Positions 1 through 7,749 of a stretch of 44,653 nucleotides of DNA are shown here, piece after piece. Below the pieces are notes generated by a model. That model searched no databases, was not told the origin of the DNA, and was given only the letters and a program-made list of their open reading frames with translations. The translations under genes were made by a program, and so were the position numbers. Source of the stretch: Terriglobales bacterium (GTDB lineage Bacteria > Acidobacteriota > Terriglobia > Bryobacterales > Bryobacteraceae); assembly GCA_021372245.1 (NCBI GenBank), contig JAJFUV010000020.1, positions 1 through 44,653 of the forward strand. Direction: 5' to 3'. Every line of letters begins with the position of its first letter. Positions within the stretch are counted from its first letter, which is position 1.

Positions 1-308
1 AAGTCGATCGAGGTGAGATCCTGGCCAGGGCCGAGGGTGACCGTCTTGGACGCTTCGAGGCGGCCGGACCTGAAACCCATGGTGACTAGGCGGTGAGAAC
101 CAGGCGCGAGGCCGCCCAAGGTGTAGTGCCCGGCGGAGTCCGTCGTCGTCTCGGCTCGAGCGGCGCCCATGAGATACACCGACACTTGGGCGAGCGGCGT
201 TCCCGTCGTGGCGTCCTTCACGGTTCCGCTGATGGAGCCGGTGGTCTTGGAGGATTGCTGTGCAGCGGCGAGCGCCACGAGAGCCGCTGCGATGAGGATA
301 GTGCGCAT
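1..308 (-). CDS. Secreted carboxypeptidase-regulatory-domain protein, 5' part only
   Basis: The reading frame starts at 308 and runs off the left edge, so only about 102 N-terminal residues are visible. It opens with a short signal peptide (MRTILIAAALVALAAAQ). A carboxypeptidase-regulatory-like (Ig-like, transthyretin-type) domain follows, with the typical pattern GSISGTVKDATTGTPLAQVSV, then DSAGHYTLGGLAPGSHRLV. In Acidobacteriota this domain often heads Oar-like TonB receptors or free secreted proteins, and the visible part cannot tell these apart. A GGAG ribosome site lies about 7 bases before the ATG. The gene starts 18 bases after the stop of the 518-residue protein, so the two are probably co-transcribed. 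Confidence 0.8.
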   Translation of the reverse strand, partial: MRTILIAAALVALAAAQQSSKTTGSISGTVKDATTGTPLAQVSVYLMGAARAETTTDSAGHYTLGGLAPGSHRLVTMGFRSGRLEASKTVTLGPGQDLTSID

Positions 309-326
309 GAGAATTGGCTCCTTCGA

Positions 327-1883
327 TCAGGGAATTCTTTCAGGCGGCGGGGCCGGCAGGTCCATTTCCGTGGGCGTGCCGCCCTGGATTTCAAGGTCGA
401 ACATGCCGGAGAGATCCGGCACCCATCGCCGGGTGGCGGTCTGCGCGGCGATGAGATAGCGACCGGGACGGAGTCCGGCAAAAACGAACCGGCCGTCCGA
501 ACCCGGCACGACGGCCTGGAGAGGTTGCGCACCGGAAACAGGGTCCGGCGAAACAAGTACGACGGTGAACTCCGACGGCTTCCCCGCCCCCGTGAGCCGC
601 CCCCGGATGGAACCGGCGGGCTCCAGGACTATTTCGCGGGGTTCAGGGTTGGACACGCCGGTCAGATCCAGAATGCCAGCGGAGCGGCTGTAGCAGTTGT
701 CGCCGAGCTTACCAATGGACAGCAGATAGCGGGCCGGAGCGAGATCCTCAACGGTTCGTACCTGGGCCGAATTCACGTCAACAGATTTTTCGAGGTGCAT
801 GGCCCAGTCCTCCAAAGATGACAGGGTGACCTGAGCCGTGGGTGGGCAAGCCGAATCCTTGGCAGCGGACGACGGCGGGCGCAACCGGAAAGAAGCCGTG
901 CGACCGCGGTCGAGACCGATCGAGATACCGGTGATATCCTGACCGGCCACCTCGACGCGGGTGCGCGCGAAGAGCGGCTGCGGTTCCAGGTAGCCTCCGA
1001 AACCGCCACGCATCCGGCTGGGTCCGCTGGCAAGCAGGTGGTACGAGCCCGACGGGACGCCCTCGAAGCGGAAGCGGCCGTCCGAGCCTGCCACGGTGAC
1101 GGCAACGGCGAAGCAAGGCTGCTCGATGGGCGTGAGGGCCAACCAGAACTGGCCGCCTGACGTGGGGGATTCCAACCTGCCTTCGACCACGCCCAGGACA
1201 GTGGGGTGGATGGAGAAATCGATGTTGCGAAACTCCTCGCCTCCGGAGACCTTGAAGTACTGGATCTGGGCGGAGGCGGGATAGAAGACCACGCGCGACC
1301 CCAAACCAGAAACGGTCTGCGAGCCTCCGGTCATGCCGACCGAGAGGCTGGACGCGCCGATGGAGGCGGCGATGGCGTACTCGCCGGGCGCCAGATTGTA
1401 GAGACGGTACCGGCCGCGCTCATCGGTCTGGGCAAAGGTACCCGAGGCACGGAGATCCAGGGGGCGTAGCGGAAGACCGGCGGCGGGCTTCGGTATGGCG
1501 AAGACCGAGGCCTTACTCACGGGTCGGCCTTCGTGATTGAGCACCAAGCCGGTGACAGCGCCGCGGCGAACCAGGCGGACGGTGACAAGGGGCAATGTGG
1601 ATTCATTGCCGGTGGCGGTCAAACGCACGGTGGCCGGAACGAAGCTGGGTTTGGAGACTTCTATGCGATATTCGCCGGCGGGCAATCCAGGCGCTTCGAA
1701 ACGGCCGGCGCTGTCGGTATCGAGGTCTGCGAGAACACCCGACGCGCCGTCCTTGAAGACGCGCACGCCGGCCGATGCCAGGGGATTGCCGGTGTGGTCT
1801 TCCACGACCCGCCCGACGATGGCGCCCATGGCTGAAGAAACGCCGAATGCAAGGAGCAAGGCGAGACGCCATCGGGCGAACAT
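327..1883 (-). CDS. Secreted protein with repeated carboxypeptidase-regulatory-like domains
   Basis: A 518-residue exported protein with an N-terminal signal peptide ending near residue 20 (LLLAFGVSSAMGA). Several Ig-like carboxypeptidase-regulatory modules follow. The first is clearest (residues 21-100, GRVVEDHTGNPLASAGVRVF, then GRFEAPGLPAGEYRIEV). Others lie near 105-175, 230-300 and 425-500, each with the hallmark G-R-F/Y...L.PG.Y. I see no protease or transporter domain. These modules usually act as extracytoplasmic binding or spacer domains, and the substrate is unknown. There is no obvious Shine-Dalgarno before the ATG. The gene lies 15 bases downstream of lepB on the same strand. Confidence 0.75.
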   Translation of the reverse strand: MFARWRLALLLAFGVSSAMGAIVGRVVEDHTGNPLASAGVRVFKDGASGVLADLDTDSAGRFEAPGLPAGEYRIEVSKPSFVPATVRLTATGNESTLPLVTVRLVRRGAVTGLVLNHEGRPVSKASVFAIPKPAAGLPLRPLDLRASGTFAQTDERGRYRLYNLAPGEYAIAASIGASSLSVGMTGGSQTVSGLGSRVVFYPASAQIQYFKVSGGEEFRNIDFSIHPTVLGVVEGRLESPTSGGQFWLALTPIEQPCFAVAVTVAGSDGRFRFEGVPSGSYHLLASGPSRMRGGFGGYLEPQPLFARTRVEVAGQDITGISIGLDRGRTASFRLRPPSSAAKDSACPPTAQVTLSSLEDWAMHLEKSVDVNSAQVRTVEDLAPARYLLSIGKLGDNCYSRSAGILDLTGVSNPEPREIVLEPAGSIRGRLTGAGKPSEFTVVLVSPDPVSGAQPLQAVVPGSDGRFVFAGLRPGRYLIAAQTATRRWVPDLSGMFDLEIQGGTPTEMDLPAPPPERIP

Positions 1884-1898
1884 GATTTCAAGATGAGT

Positions 1899-2432
1899 TT
1901 ATCGCACCGGGCCGAGCTTATCCAGAGGCCAGTAAACGAAAACCGCCTCTCCGTAAATGCACGCGCGCGGGACAAGGCCCCAGGAGCGGCTGTCGTTGGA
2001 GGAGCTACGGTGGTCGCCCAGGACAAAGTAGGAATCGCCCTCGATGCGCGTGGCCGGCATGGATTGGTAATCGCGGTAAGACTCGGGGACGTAGTCTTCA
2101 GTCAGGGCACGGCCGTTGACGAGGACCGTGCCGTGATCAATTTCCACGGTGTCGCCGGGCAAGCCGATCACGCGTTTGATGTAGGACTTGGACTGATCGG
2201 CGGGATAGTAAAACACCACCAAGTCTCCACGCTCGATCTTGCCGATGCCCGTCCGATAAACGAACTTGTTGATGAAGATGCGCTCCTGGTCCACCAACGC
2301 GGGCATCATGCTGGTGCCTTCGACTTTAACCGGCTGGTAAATGAACAGGATGAAGACGGCCGCAATGACCAACGCAAGGCTTACATCTCTCACCCAGGTC
2401 AACGCGGTGCGAACCAGCAATTCTTTTTTCAT
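1899..2432 (-). CDS. lepB: Signal peptidase I
   Basis: A 177-residue S26-family membrane serine protease that cleaves signal peptides from secreted preproteins. A single N-terminal transmembrane helix (about residues 15-32) anchors it with the catalytic domain outside. The nucleophile Ser41 lies in the box EGTSMMPAL and the general base Lys86 in YIKRVIGLPGD. The late conserved box GDHRSSSNDSRSWG is also present. The length matches short bacterial LepB enzymes with one anchor. It is the first gene of a minus-strand run with two secreted proteins. A perfect TATAAT box lies just upstream at 2450-2455 on the minus strand. Confidence 0.95.
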   Translation of the reverse strand: MKKELLVRTALTWVRDVSLALVIAAVFILFIYQPVKVEGTSMMPALVDQERIFINKFVYRTGIGKIERGDLVVFYYPADQSKSYIKRVIGLPGDTVEIDHGTVLVNGRALTEDYVPESYRDYQSMPATRIEGDSYFVLGDHRSSSNDSRSWGLVPRACIYGEAVFVYWPLDKLGPVR

Positions 2433-2449
2433 ACCAGGCGATTAACTCC

Positions 2450-2478
2450 ATTATACTGATCCAGAATGCGACTCTCAC
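2450..2478 (-). promoter_or_regulatory. Candidate sigma70 promoter of lepB
   Basis: On the minus strand there is a perfect TATAAT (2455 to 2450) with GTGAGA (2478 to 2473, 4 of 6 to TTGACA) at 17-base spacing. It overlaps a TATACT at 2452-2457 read on the plus strand, so the 33-base gap may act as a bidirectional promoter for lepB and the sulfatase. Confidence 0.45.
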
Positions 2479-3824
2479 GACGCACGCTGCTACAGTCCTC
2501 GGTCGCCGCAGCAAGTCCAGCGGCGGCAAAATCCCCGACAAGATTGCCGAACATCGTTTTTCTGCTTTCGGACGATCATTCGAAGCCGGATGTGGGCTGC
2601 TACGGAAACCCCGCGATCCGGACGCCGAACCTCGACCGCATTGCGGCCAATGGGATGCGCTTTGAGCGTGCCTATGTGACCAGCCCGCAGTGCAGTCCCA
2701 ACCGCTCGTCGATCTTCACCGGATGCGCGCCCCACACCACGGCGACATCGCGGCTGCACACCAGTCTTCCGCCCTGGGAAACCACGATCATCGACGCATT
2801 GAAGGAGCGCGGGTACTTCACGTCGATTCTCAAGAAACATCACCAAGGCGCTCATTTTGAAGGACGTTTAGACTTCTATCACGGCGAAATCGACTTCGCC
2901 AAGTTCTTCGCGGCGCTGCCGGAGCGTCGCCCGTTCTTCCTGCAGGTGGGCTTCACCGACCCGCACCGTCCCTACCGGAAGGGGAGCTATCCAGTGAGGC
3001 ACGATCCGAAATCGGTGGTGGTTCCACCGTTCCTCCCGGACACCGGAAAGGTTCGCGAAGACCTGGCGGACTACTACGACGCCATTGCCAGATTAGACGC
3101 ACAGACGGGCGAGTTGTTTCGTGAACTCGAGCGGCGGGGCCTGATGGAGAACACCATGGTGGTGTTCACGGGGGACAACGGTATGCCTTTCCCGCGCGCC
3201 AAGGGGACGCTCTACGAGGCGGGGATCAATGTGCCGCTGTTGGTGTGGTGGCCGGGGCACACGAAGGCGGGCGTGGTGAACCGGTCGCTGGTGGCGCATG
3301 TGGACCTGCCGGCGACATGGCTGGAAGTGGCCGGGGTGGCGAAACCGGCGAAGATGCAAGGGCAAAGTATGCTCGGTCTGATACAAGGCGCGGAGTACCG
3401 GGAGCGCGAGTGCGTGTTCGCGGAAAGGAACTGGCACGACAACTTCGATCCCACGCGTACTGTTGTATTTGGGCGTTATAAGCTCGTCTACAACATGAAC
3501 CCTACGCGGGGGTATCGACCGATCAAAGACCTGCGGCAATCGCCCACGTGGGAGTCGATTGTCGAGGAGTACGATGCCAGCCGGCTGGAGCCAAAGCACC
3601 AGACACTGTTCGAGCCGAGCCGCCCACTGTGGGAGATGTACGACCTGGAGCGGGACCCGGAAGAGCGCCGGAACCTGGCAGGCGATCCGGAAAAGGCCGG
3701 CCTGTTCGAAGAACTCAAAGTGCGGCTGAGCAACTGGATGCACGAGACCTTCGACTTCCTTCCGCCTCCCTACCGCAACTACCCGGCCCGGCGCGGTACG
3801 CGCCGCATCTACTATATGCCGTAA
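2466..3824 (+). CDS. Type I sulfatase, Tat-exported
   Basis: A 452-residue alkaline-phosphatase-superfamily sulfatase that hydrolyses sulfate esters. The N-terminus carries a twin-arginine start (MRLSRRTLLQ), indicating folded export. Metal ligands Asp36-Asp37 are in LLSDDH. The formylglycine motif C-x-P-x-R is CSPNR at residues 76-80, so Cys76 must be oxidised by a maturase. The metal box GDNG follows in the region VVFTGDNGMPF. Length and order fit arylsulfatase/iduronate-sulfatase-like enzymes, and the substrate (probably a sulfated polysaccharide) is inferred. No Shine-Dalgarno is visible before the ATG, and the plus-strand TATACT lies only 8 bases upstream, so the mRNA may be leaderless. 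A sulfatase maturase begins at 44334. Confidence 0.92.
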   Translation: MRLSRRTLLQSSVAAASPAAAKSPTRLPNIVFLLSDDHSKPDVGCYGNPAIRTPNLDRIAANGMRFERAYVTSPQCSPNRSSIFTGCAPHTTATSRLHTSLPPWETTIIDALKERGYFTSILKKHHQGAHFEGRLDFYHGEIDFAKFFAALPERRPFFLQVGFTDPHRPYRKGSYPVRHDPKSVVVPPFLPDTGKVREDLADYYDAIARLDAQTGELFRELERRGLMENTMVVFTGDNGMPFPRAKGTLYEAGINVPLLVWWPGHTKAGVVNRSLVAHVDLPATWLEVAGVAKPAKMQGQSMLGLIQGAEYRERECVFAERNWHDNFDPTRTVVFGRYKLVYNMNPTRGYRPIKDLRQSPTWESIVEEYDASRLEPKHQTLFEPSRPLWEMYDLERDPEERRNLAGDPEKAGLFEELKVRLSNWMHETFDFLPPPYRNYPARRGTRRIYYMP

Positions 3825-3844
3825 CACGTCTCCGAATGCCGTGC

Positions 3845-3866
3845 ATGCCGGTAGGACTGCCGGCAT
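3845..3866 (+). terminator. Hairpin downstream of the sulfatase gene
   Basis: Arms ATGCCGG and CCGGCAT (7 bp) with an 8-base loop start 20 bases after the sulfatase stop. More GCCGGC-rich palindromic sequence follows to about 3882. There is no immediate T-run; the nearest T-rich stretch is at 3930-3947. It could be a terminator or a REP-like element. Confidence 0.4.
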
Positions 3867-3924
3867 TACAGGCCGGCGGCCCGCTCCACCTGCCTGGACG
3901 GCGGAAGCCGTTCACCAATCTGGG

Positions 3925-3964
3925 TCAATAATTTTCTCCTCTTTTTTCAATCACTTAGTTTAGA
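3925..3964. other. AT-rich gap at the left border of the virion gene cluster
   Basis: About 35 bases with runs of T and A interrupt otherwise GC-rich sequence between the sulfatase and the first virion gene. It may hold the cluster promoter or mark an old junction. I could not find a convincing -35/-10 pair. I found no matching direct repeat in the gap on the other side (20996-21090). Confidence 0.3.
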
Positions 3965-4032
3965 GGCAAGGCTTGCGCGCTAGGACTCGGATGCTACCTT
4001 CGTGTGCGAAGCAGGCAGCGCGAGGAGAGCAA

Positions 4033-4293
4033 ATGAGCACGACGCGAACGGAGGCAAAGAAAGGGTCGAGAAGGAAGAACCCTGCGCGCACTCTCGTCGA
4101 GAAGCAGGCATTTCTTATCAACAAGCTGGTGAACAACATCGAGGAGAAGATTGACGCAAATGAACTGAAAGCCACGCTGGGAGACCTCATCAGGCTAATG
4201 CAGATCCAGAAGGAACTGGAAGAGAACCAACCGCGGGAGATCAAGGTGACATGGGTCGAGACACCGGAGACGGCATTCGAGTCCGAAACATAG
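4033..4293 (+). CDS. Small protein before the large terminase, putative small terminase subunit
   Basis: An 86-residue basic, mostly helical protein. The ATG at 4033 is chosen because GAGGAGAG lies just upstream; the longer reading from 3973 adds a low-complexity extension with no ribosome site. The N-terminus is Lys/Arg-rich, followed by a predicted long helix (about residues 22-68) and a short strand-like tail (IKVTWVE). It overlaps the terminase start by 43 bases, implying translational coupling. Position and size fit a DNA-recognition small terminase subunit, but no diagnostic motif is visible. Confidence 0.55.
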   Translation: MSTTRTEAKKGSRRKNPARTLVEKQAFLINKLVNNIEEKIDANELKATLGDLIRLMQIQKELEENQPREIKVTWVETPETAFESET

Positions 4294-5555
4294 CGTACCA
4301 GCCGCTGCCGTCGCAGCTAAAGTTCCACAGTTCGAAGGCGCGGTTCAAGGGCTTTTCGGGGCCGATCGGATCCGGCAAAAGCCAAGCACTCTGCCAGGAG
4401 GCGGTGAAGCTGAGTTACCTGAACGCGGGGCGACTGGGACTGATGGGGGCACCCACCTACCCCATGCTGCGGGACGCGACGATGCAGGCGTTCCTGGAGA
4501 TCCTGGGGCAGAACGGGATCCCTTACGACCTGAACAAGGCCGAGAACGTACTGACGCTTAAGGACACCGGGTCGCGGATTCTGTTCCGGAGCCTGGACGA
4601 GTTCGAGCGGCTGCGCGGCACGAACCTGGCGTGGTTCGGAGTGGATGAGCTGACCTATACAGCCGAGGAGGCGTGGCTGCGGCTGGAAGGACGCCTGCGA
4701 GACCCGAAGGCGAAGCGGTTGTGCGGCTTCGCCGTGTGGACTCCGAAGGGATTCGACTGGGTCTACCGGCGGTTCATCGCGGACAAAGTGGACGGATATG
4801 AAGCTATTATCGCCAAGCCATTCGAAAACAGTCACTTATTGGAAAAGGTGCCGGACTTCTACGACCGGTTAAAGAAAAGCTACGACCAGCAGTTCTTCGA
4901 GCAGGAAGTGCTGGGCGAGTACCTGAACAGCAATGCGGGCCTGGTGTACCACGCATTCAAGCGGCGAGAGCACCTGTGTGAATTGGAAGTCGACCGGCGG
5001 CTACCGCTGCTGTGGGCCCTGGATTTCAACGTGGATCCCATGTCGTCGGTGGTGGTGCAGGTAGAAGGCGAGGTCGTCCGCGTGGTGGACGAGATCGTAA
5101 TGAGAAGGGCCAGCACCGAGCAGGCGTGTCAGGAGTTCTGGAACCGGTATGCGGAGCACCCGGCGGGGGTGACCATTTACGGCGATGCGTCGGGCAACAG
5201 CATGCAGACGACGGGCACGACGGACTACCAGATCATCCGCCGCTACTTCAACGGGGTGCACTACTACAACGTGCAACTGAAAGTGCCGCGGTCGAATCCG
5301 CAGGTCCGGGAGCGGGTGGGGCTGGTGAACGCAAAGCTCAGGAGCGCAGAGGGGCAGGTGCAGATGCTGGTGGCCCCGCGGTGCAAGGAACTGGTGAAGG
5401 ACTTCGAGGAAGTCTCGTACAAGCCGGGCAGCACGGTGGTGGACAAGGAGAAGGACGCGCGGCGGACGCACTTGTCGGACGCGCTGGGGTACCTGGTGTG
5501 GCAGGAATGCCGGCCGCTGCCGCCGGTGGGCGAGCAAGTGAGAAGGCTGATCTGA
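4251..5555 (+). CDS. terL: Phage terminase large subunit
   Basis: A 434-residue DNA-packaging motor with an N-terminal ATPase and C-terminal nuclease. Walker A is GPIGSGKS at residues 37-44. Walker B is WFGVDE with Asp132-Glu133. The coupling-type motif TPKGFDW lies at 164-170. The RNase-H-like nuclease retains its acidic residues: Asp258 in ALDFNVDP, Asp312 in YGDASG and Asp410 in HLSDALGY. All key residues are intact, so it is probably functional. The ATG at 4251 lies inside the upstream gene after an AAGGTGA-like site. The packaging mode (headful or cos) cannot be read from the sequence. Confidence 0.92.
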   Translation: MGRDTGDGIRVRNIAYQPLPSQLKFHSSKARFKGFSGPIGSGKSQALCQEAVKLSYLNAGRLGLMGAPTYPMLRDATMQAFLEILGQNGIPYDLNKAENVLTLKDTGSRILFRSLDEFERLRGTNLAWFGVDELTYTAEEAWLRLEGRLRDPKAKRLCGFAVWTPKGFDWVYRRFIADKVDGYEAIIAKPFENSHLLEKVPDFYDRLKKSYDQQFFEQEVLGEYLNSNAGLVYHAFKRREHLCELEVDRRLPLLWALDFNVDPMSSVVVQVEGEVVRVVDEIVMRRASTEQACQEFWNRYAEHPAGVTIYGDASGNSMQTTGTTDYQIIRRYFNGVHYYNVQLKVPRSNPQVRERVGLVNAKLRSAEGQVQMLVAPRCKELVKDFEEVSYKPGSTVVDKEKDARRTHLSDALGYLVWQECRPLPPVGEQVRRLI

Positions 5556-5570
5556 CAAGAGGCTAGACAC

Positions 5571-5634
5571 CTGGGACAGGCACCAGCGTCCACGCGCCGC
5601 GTTTGGCGGCTTGGGACGCGGGTGCCAGTCCCGA
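5571..5634. repeat. REP-like palindromic element between terminase and portal
   Basis: An imperfect inverted repeat: the left arm at 5571-5591 (CTGGGACAGGCACCAGCGTCC) and the right arm at 5614-5634 pair with only a few mismatches across a loop of about 22 bases. The core GGGACAGGCAC...GCCAGTCCC is shared with the element at 8687-8751, so they belong to one dispersed family. It resembles host intergenic REP/palindromic repeats rather than phage sequence. Confidence 0.6.
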
Positions 5635-5646
5635 GTAGGAGCAACC

Positions 5647-7050
5647 GTGATAGGGATCGATCAAGAACATCCGGAATACGTGGCCAGAACGGCGATGTGG
5701 AAGAAGTACCGGGACCTGTACGCAGGCGGCGAGCAACTGAAAGACAACGCCAGCCTGTATCTGCCCCGGCGGCAGAAGGAACCGTACGACGTCTACGCGG
5801 AACGGTTGAGCAAGGTCTTCTATGAGAACTACGCCGGCTCAATCATCGACTGGTACACCGCGACGCTGTTCCGGCGGGAGCCGGTGCTGACGTTCGAGGG
5901 GACCAACGACGCCGGCAAACAGTTCTTCAATAACTTCTCGGAGGACTGCGATCAAAAAGGGACGGCGTTGAGCGATTTCTTCCGGCGCCAGATGACGGAG
6001 GCGCTGGTAAGTGGCGCGAGCTACATCCTGGTGGATTTCCCGCGCATCGCCCATCCAGCGGCAAACCGGGCCGAGGAAGACGCGGCGGGGGCCTCGCGCG
6101 CGTACCTGGTGGATTACCGGCCGGAGAACGTCATCAACTGGAGCCTGGATGAGCGCGGGAACCTGGCCTGGGTGGTCCTAAGGACCTCGTCCCTGCAGCA
6201 GACGAGCGTGGGCGGCGGGTACATCAAAGAGACGCGGTGGGTCTACTACGACAAGCGGGAGTACCAGGTATACCGGCGCGTGGAGACGGGCGACGGGAAG
6301 GCCGAGATCGAGCTGATCGATCAAGGCCGCCATTCGCTGTGGAAACAGGAACGGGTACCGCTGTTCGAGCTGAAGGTTTCAGAAGGGTTGTGGTTGATGA
6401 ACAAGGCTGCCCTACTGCAACTCGAACACTTCAATAAGTCCAACGCCCTGAGCTGGGCACTCACGATGGGGTTGTTCGCGATGCCGGTAGTCTACTCGAA
6501 CCGCGAGTGGAAGCAGGTGGTCGGGGAATCCTACTACCTGCAGCTGGGGTCGGACGACAAATTCGGGTGGACGGAGCCGGAGGGCAAAGTTTACCAGATC
6601 GCCGCGGACAACCTGGTGCGTTTGAAGGACGAGATCTACCGGGTGTGCTACCTGCTGACGCAGGCAGGGGGGACGCAGGCGAGCTTCACGGCGCAATCAG
6701 CGCTGAGCAAGCAGCGGGACTATAGCATCACGCAGGAAGTGCTGCGGGCCTATGGGGATGCGGTGAAGGACGTGATGAAGCGGGTGCTGCGGGCGATTGA
6801 GGCGGCGAGGGAAGACGACCTGACGATCGACGTCAGCGGCCTGGACGAATTCGACATCGGAGACTTCACCACGGAGCTGGAGGACGCGACGAAACTGCTC
6901 GATCTGGGGATCCAGTCGGAGACGCTCAAACGGCAGGTGTACAAGAAGTTGGCGTTCAAGTACCTGTGCGATATGAGGCAGGAGACCAAGGACCGTATCG
7001 CGCGGGAGATCGACGACTGGTTCGCGGCGAAGGGGAAGAGGCGGAAGTAA
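5647..7050 (+). CDS. Phage portal protein
   Basis: A 467-residue protein read from GTG at 5647, chosen because TAGGAG lies 5 bases upstream; an in-frame TTG at 5611 lies inside the repeat and lacks a site. Position between terminase and coat gene, length, and the sequence pattern fit the DUF4055-like portal family. Notable patterns are an N-terminal helical region with YENYAGSIIDWYTATLF, a central SGASYILVDFPR strand, and a C-terminal helical region with QAGGTQASFTAQSALSKQRDYS. The portal dodecamer forms the capsid vertex through which DNA is pumped and to which the tail attaches. The family call rests on pattern and context. Confidence 0.8.
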   Translation: MIGIDQEHPEYVARTAMWKKYRDLYAGGEQLKDNASLYLPRRQKEPYDVYAERLSKVFYENYAGSIIDWYTATLFRREPVLTFEGTNDAGKQFFNNFSEDCDQKGTALSDFFRRQMTEALVSGASYILVDFPRIAHPAANRAEEDAAGASRAYLVDYRPENVINWSLDERGNLAWVVLRTSSLQQTSVGGGYIKETRWVYYDKREYQVYRRVETGDGKAEIELIDQGRHSLWKQERVPLFELKVSEGLWLMNKAALLQLEHFNKSNALSWALTMGLFAMPVVYSNREWKQVVGESYYLQLGSDDKFGWTEPEGKVYQIAADNLVRLKDEIYRVCYLLTQAGGTQASFTAQSALSKQRDYSITQEVLRAYGDAVKDVMKRVLRAIEAAREDDLTIDVSGLDEFDIGDFTTELEDATKLLDLGIQSETLKRQVYKKLAFKYLCDMRQETKDRIAREIDDWFAAKGKRRK

Positions 7051-7079
7051 CACCGCCGGTGGGCAAGGAAAGGAGAGCA

Positions 7080-7649
7080 ATGGAAGAACAACAGGAAGCA
7101 GATGTGAAGGCAGTGGATGTCCGGTCAGTGATCCGGGAAGCAATCACGGAGTTTGTCAGCGCCGAACAGGCAAAAGCGGAGCCGGCCTACAAGGCGGAAC
7201 TGGTGGAAGAGCGCAGGCGGCGGGAAGAGCTGGAGCGGCGGTTGAACGAAGTGGTGGAAGAAAACCGCCGGAGCCGGCAACTCGCCGAGGAGCTGGACCG
7301 GCAGTCGAAGATCTGCAACGAGCTGCAACGGCTGGGAGTAGCGAAGGTGGACCTGGCGTTCAAGGCGGTGAAGGACGACATCCAACGGACCAGCGACGGG
7401 CGGCTGGTGGCGCGCGCGGGCCAGAACGAGCTGGACGCACGAGAGTACCTGTCGCAGTTCGTGAACGAGAACCCCGAGTTTCTGCCGGCGCGGATCACGG
7501 GCGGTTCGGGGGTGGGGGCCTCGCCACGCACAACGGGCGCGAGCGCGGCCGATTTGGACAAGCTGAAGCCGGGTATGAACGCCGAGGAACTGGAACGAAT
7601 CCGGCAAGAGATTGCGCGAGTGGCATCGCAGACCATGCGAGGCGCTTGA
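7080..7649 (+). CDS. Putative capsid scaffolding protein
   Basis: A 189-residue, highly charged protein. ATG at 7080 follows AAGGAGAGCA. Residues about 30-85 form a strong coiled coil rich in Glu/Arg (AELVEERRRREELERRLNEVV). A globular middle and a Gly/Ser/Thr-rich linker follow, then a short C-terminal helix (AEELERIRQEIARVASQTM). The position directly before a P22-type coat gene, and the coiled-coil plus terminal helix layout, match internal scaffold proteins, which nucleate procapsid assembly and then leave. No protease domain is present. Function is inferred. Confidence 0.65.
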   Translation: MEEQQEADVKAVDVRSVIREAITEFVSAEQAKAEPAYKAELVEERRRREELERRLNEVVEENRRSRQLAEELDRQSKICNELQRLGVAKVDLAFKAVKDDIQRTSDGRLVARAGQNELDAREYLSQFVNENPEFLPARITGGSGVGASPRTTGASAADLDKLKPGMNAEELERIRQEIARVASQTMRGA

Positions 7650-7749
7650 GCAGAAGAGCCGCGGGTCTCGCGAAGCGAGGCCTGGGGAAGACAACGGCGG
7701 CCGACGCCAAAGAGCGAAGCGCGCCGCCAAGAAGACAAGGAGAAGGTGA

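Noticed and set aside
3973..4293. Longer start of the first virion gene at 3973
   Set aside because: No ribosome site and an atypical extension. ATG 4033 has GAGGAGAG upstream.
5611..5646. TTG start of the portal gene at 5611
   Set aside because: It lies within the palindromic repeat and lacks a site. GTG 5647 has TAGGAG at good spacing.
7080..7649. Prohead protease
   Set aside because: No Ser/His catalytic pattern of prohead proteases; the protein is coiled-coil and fits a scaffold.
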